From Moringa oleifera (taxonomy: Eukaryota > Streptophyta > Magnoliopsida > Brassicales > Moringaceae), in assembly GCA_021397835.1 (NCBI GenBank), contig JAJFZO010000087.1:6342501-6406500 (forward strand): a DNA stretch of 64,000 nt, written 5' to 3'. Of the stretch, positions 61,821 through 64,000 are shown in pieces (within the stretch, counting starts at the first letter, position 1; the number at the start of each line of letters is the position of its first letter). Under the pieces are notes generated by a model. It made no database searches. It was not told the origin of the DNA and worked only from the letters and a program-made list of their open reading frames with translations. The position numbers and the translations under genes were made by a program.

Positions 61821-63233
61821 ACGAGTGTGTCACTTGTTATAATTGATCCTATTGATACTATAGAGAATGGGTCTGTCATCTTGATAAAGATGGTTTTACC
61901 TCGTCGGATATTCATTCTAGTATCTGGAGCACGAAGTTTATGAAATAGACCACAAAGTTTTCAAACTATGATTCATACTTAATATTCAGACCTCGTAGCC
62001 AAACTCTTTTCCAAAGAAAAGTTATATATTAGAAATAGAAATTGAAAGATTTTTTGTCTTTCAAACTCTTGTTTATGCTTATTTTGATCAAAGGACAAAC
62101 GTTTCTTTGTATTTTATTTTTTTAGTCATTATATCTATTCTATTCATTGAATAAGTGATGATCCAAGGGTTCTTACTTAGGGAATCTTTGGACTTTGAAG
62201 GTTTTATTGAATCATCATGGTTCTAGTATGAATCTGAAGTTTCAATTGATTCGTAGGGTCGTAACAAGAGAATTCCTATCAATAATAAAGAAAACAAGAA
62301 TAAAATAAAGCTACATTACATACAAATACCAAATAAAAAAATAAATAAGTAATATAGAAGATTCAAGAGGCCTGTAATGATCAACACAAGATAAAGATGA
62401 ATGAGCTGACTTGATTTTTTAGCATTTAACCAAAAAAAAAAAAGCTTTCAAATTTTTATTCTTTCGTATCTTCAAATAATATTGAATGACAGAATTAAGA
62501 AGTTTCAAACTTTCTATTACGTATCTGTTTCAAGCAGTATTTGGGGGTTTTTGTTTGAGCTGTACGAGATGAAATTCTCATATATGGTTCTTGGAGAGGG
62601 TGTCCCTTGGTGTACCTATCTCAATAAAGTCTATGATTGGTTCGAAGAACATCTTAAGATTCAGGCGAGTGCAGATGATATAACTAGTAAATATGTTCCT
62701 CCTTATGTCAACATATTTTATTATCTAGGAGGAATTACGCTTACTTGTTTTTTAGCACAAGTAGCTACGGGATTTACTATGACTTTTTACTATCGTTCGA
62801 TCGTTACTAAGGCTTTTGCTTCTGTTCAATCTGATCAGTTCATCGAAGGTCAACAAGTATAATGGTCCTAATGATGATCCTGTGCGTATTTCGTGTATAT
62901 CTCACTAGTGCTTTTAAAAAACCTTGTGAATTGACTTGGGTTATTGGTGTGGTTCTGGTTGTATTGATCGCATCTTTAGGTGTAACAGGTTATTCCTTAC
63001 CTCAGGATCAAATTGGTTATTGGGCAGTCAAAATTGTAACAGGTGTACCAAAAGTTATTCTTGTAATAGGCTTGCCTTTGGTAGAGTTATTACGTGGAAG
63101 TGCTAATGTGGGATAATCCACTTTGACCCATTTTTATAGTTTACACACTTTTGTATTACCTTTTCTTACTGTCGTATTTATGTTAATGCATTTCCTAATG
63201 ATATGTAAGCAAGGTATTTCTAGTCCTTTATAG
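61821..63233 (+). pseudogene. petB: petB, cytochrome b6, broken, intron kept
   Basis: Haem-b subunit of cytochrome b6f. The 6-nt exon 1 at 61821-61826 reads ACGAGT, so the normal ATG is lost by T-to-C. The intron opens GTGTGTCACTT (GTGTGACTT-type with a small change) and keeps domain 5 at 62557-62590. Exon 2 is 62626-63233, 608 nt against 642: about 34 nt are missing in the middle of S-V-Q ... S-V-H. The haem-ligand His in I-L-H-V-F is Cys (CAC to TGC). It ends G-I-S-S-P-L-stop. Confidence 0.94.
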
Positions 63234-63430
63234 AGAATATAAATCATAGATATTTGTAATCAATTATTTATCTTATTACTGGAGGAAGAAAGAATGATTT
63301 TTCGTTGCTACAAATATGGATTGTTGAAAAAAAAAAATAAGACATGTATTTGGATATTTCCCTTCAACTCTATAGTATTATTTATTTGACATGAATAGTT
63401 GAAGGGAATTCTACGAAGAGAAAATGGATT

Positions 63431-64000
63431 ATGGGAGTGTGTGACTTAAACTATTGATTGGGCCGTGCAGAAATATGCCTTTATCTGCTACATTGGAATT
63501 CACAACCAAATATGTCTTTGTTCTAACCACCGTGTAAGCCCCATATAAAGGATAGGCTGGTTCCTTGAAGAGAATCTTTTCTATGATCAGACCTGAGATG
63601 TCGTGCATGAACAGGCTTCGTAAGATCTAGTAGAATAAGTGATGTGGCATAATTCAGATTATGTTTTTAGCCATTTTTTACTTACTTAATATAATCATTA
63701 ATAGTTGTAAATGTATTCATTTCCTCTGCATCGATCAGATTTATGATACTATCGGAGTGACACAAGGGATCTAAAAAAGAGTAGAGGCTAGACTATATTA
63801 GTAATAAGTAAACCCTTTGTATGTGAAAAATCTCGATATATTTTGAGGATTAAGAGTGAATCGCAAGGTTGAGACGACCTAGAAAGCACTTAATCATGAT
63901 CAACTTTGTTAGCTGACTTGGGTATTGAGCATTTTAAGAATTGAATTCCTCGCAATGGATAGTTGCAACAACTTTTTAAAAAGGAATCAGGTAAATTTTT
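63431..64000 (+). pseudogene. petD: petD, subunit IV, exon 1 and partial intron
   Basis: Start of the b6f subunit IV gene. The 8-nt exon 1 ATGGGAGT is at 63431-63438, followed by the group II intron, which opens GTGTGACTTAAACTATTGAT and continues GGGCCGTGCAGAAATATGCC, conserved petD intron sequence. Exon 2 is beyond the right edge. Order petB-petD is normal, showing the insert continues past the window. Confidence 0.88.

Overview
The whole 64 kb is plastid (chloroplast) DNA of a flowering plant, probably a eudicot. Supporting genes include accD, ycf1, ycf2, a clpP with two introns, a full ndh set in the small single-copy (SSC) region, and an interrupted ycf15. It is not a working plastid genome. 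Almost every protein gene carries stop codons, frameshifts or missing ends. The two inverted-repeat (IR) copies of ycf1 have drifted apart, a tRNA anticodon is changed, the 16S anti-Shine-Dalgarno is lost, and the gene order is a patchwork. Many stops sit where CGA, CAA or TGG became TGA, TAA or TAG, the C-to-T / G-to-A pattern of methylated nuclear DNA. The best reading is an old, large nuclear insertion of plastid DNA (NUPT). A mitochondrial insertion is less likely. No nuclear or mitochondrial flank lies in the window, so this is inference.

Layout, by comparison with the usual angiosperm order: (A) 1 to ~5,000: ycf3 intron/exon 1, trnS-GGA, rps4, trnT-UGU, trnL-UAA, trnF-GAA. (B) ~5,450-15,570: atpE, atpB, rbcL, accD, psaI, ycf4, cemA and the 5' end of petA; ndhJ-ndhK-ndhC-trnV-trnM are missing between A and B. 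(C) 15,571-52,178, inverted relative to A and B: the ycf1 3' part, rps15, ndhH-A-I-G-E, psaC, ndhD, ccsA, rpl32, ndhF (the whole SSC), then the IR with truncated ycf1, trnN, trnR, the rRNA operon, trnV-GAC, rps12 exons 2-3, rps7, ndhB, trnL-CAA, ycf15 and the 3' end of ycf2. (D) 52,181-52,507: a second copy of part of the rpl32-ndhF spacer. (E) 52,508 to ~56,700, inverted: psaA 3' end, psaB, rps14, trnfM, trnG-GCC, psbZ. (F) ~56,980 to the end: clpP, psbB, psbT, psbN, psbH, petB and the start of petD.

In the plastid these genes encode photosystem I and II, cytochrome b6f, ATP synthase, NDH, Rubisco large subunit, acetyl-CoA carboxylase beta, ClpP and the 70S ribosome. Here they are passengers. 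Introns are kept (trnL, trnA, trnI, ndhA, ndhB, rps12, clpP, petB, petD) and ndhD keeps its ACG start, so the insert came by a DNA route, not from edited and spliced RNA. Only a few short frames are still open end to end (ndhE, psbZ, psbN, rps12 exon 2), and psbB has about 450 open codons after one stop.

I found no undescribed system, CRISPR array, transposon or phage. The interest lies in the insert's structure and decay: the rearrangement joints, a duplicated spacer used as joint filler, diverged IR arms that give an internal clock, and individual lesions. Comparisons with intact plastid genes rest on my knowledge of those families. No alignment was run.
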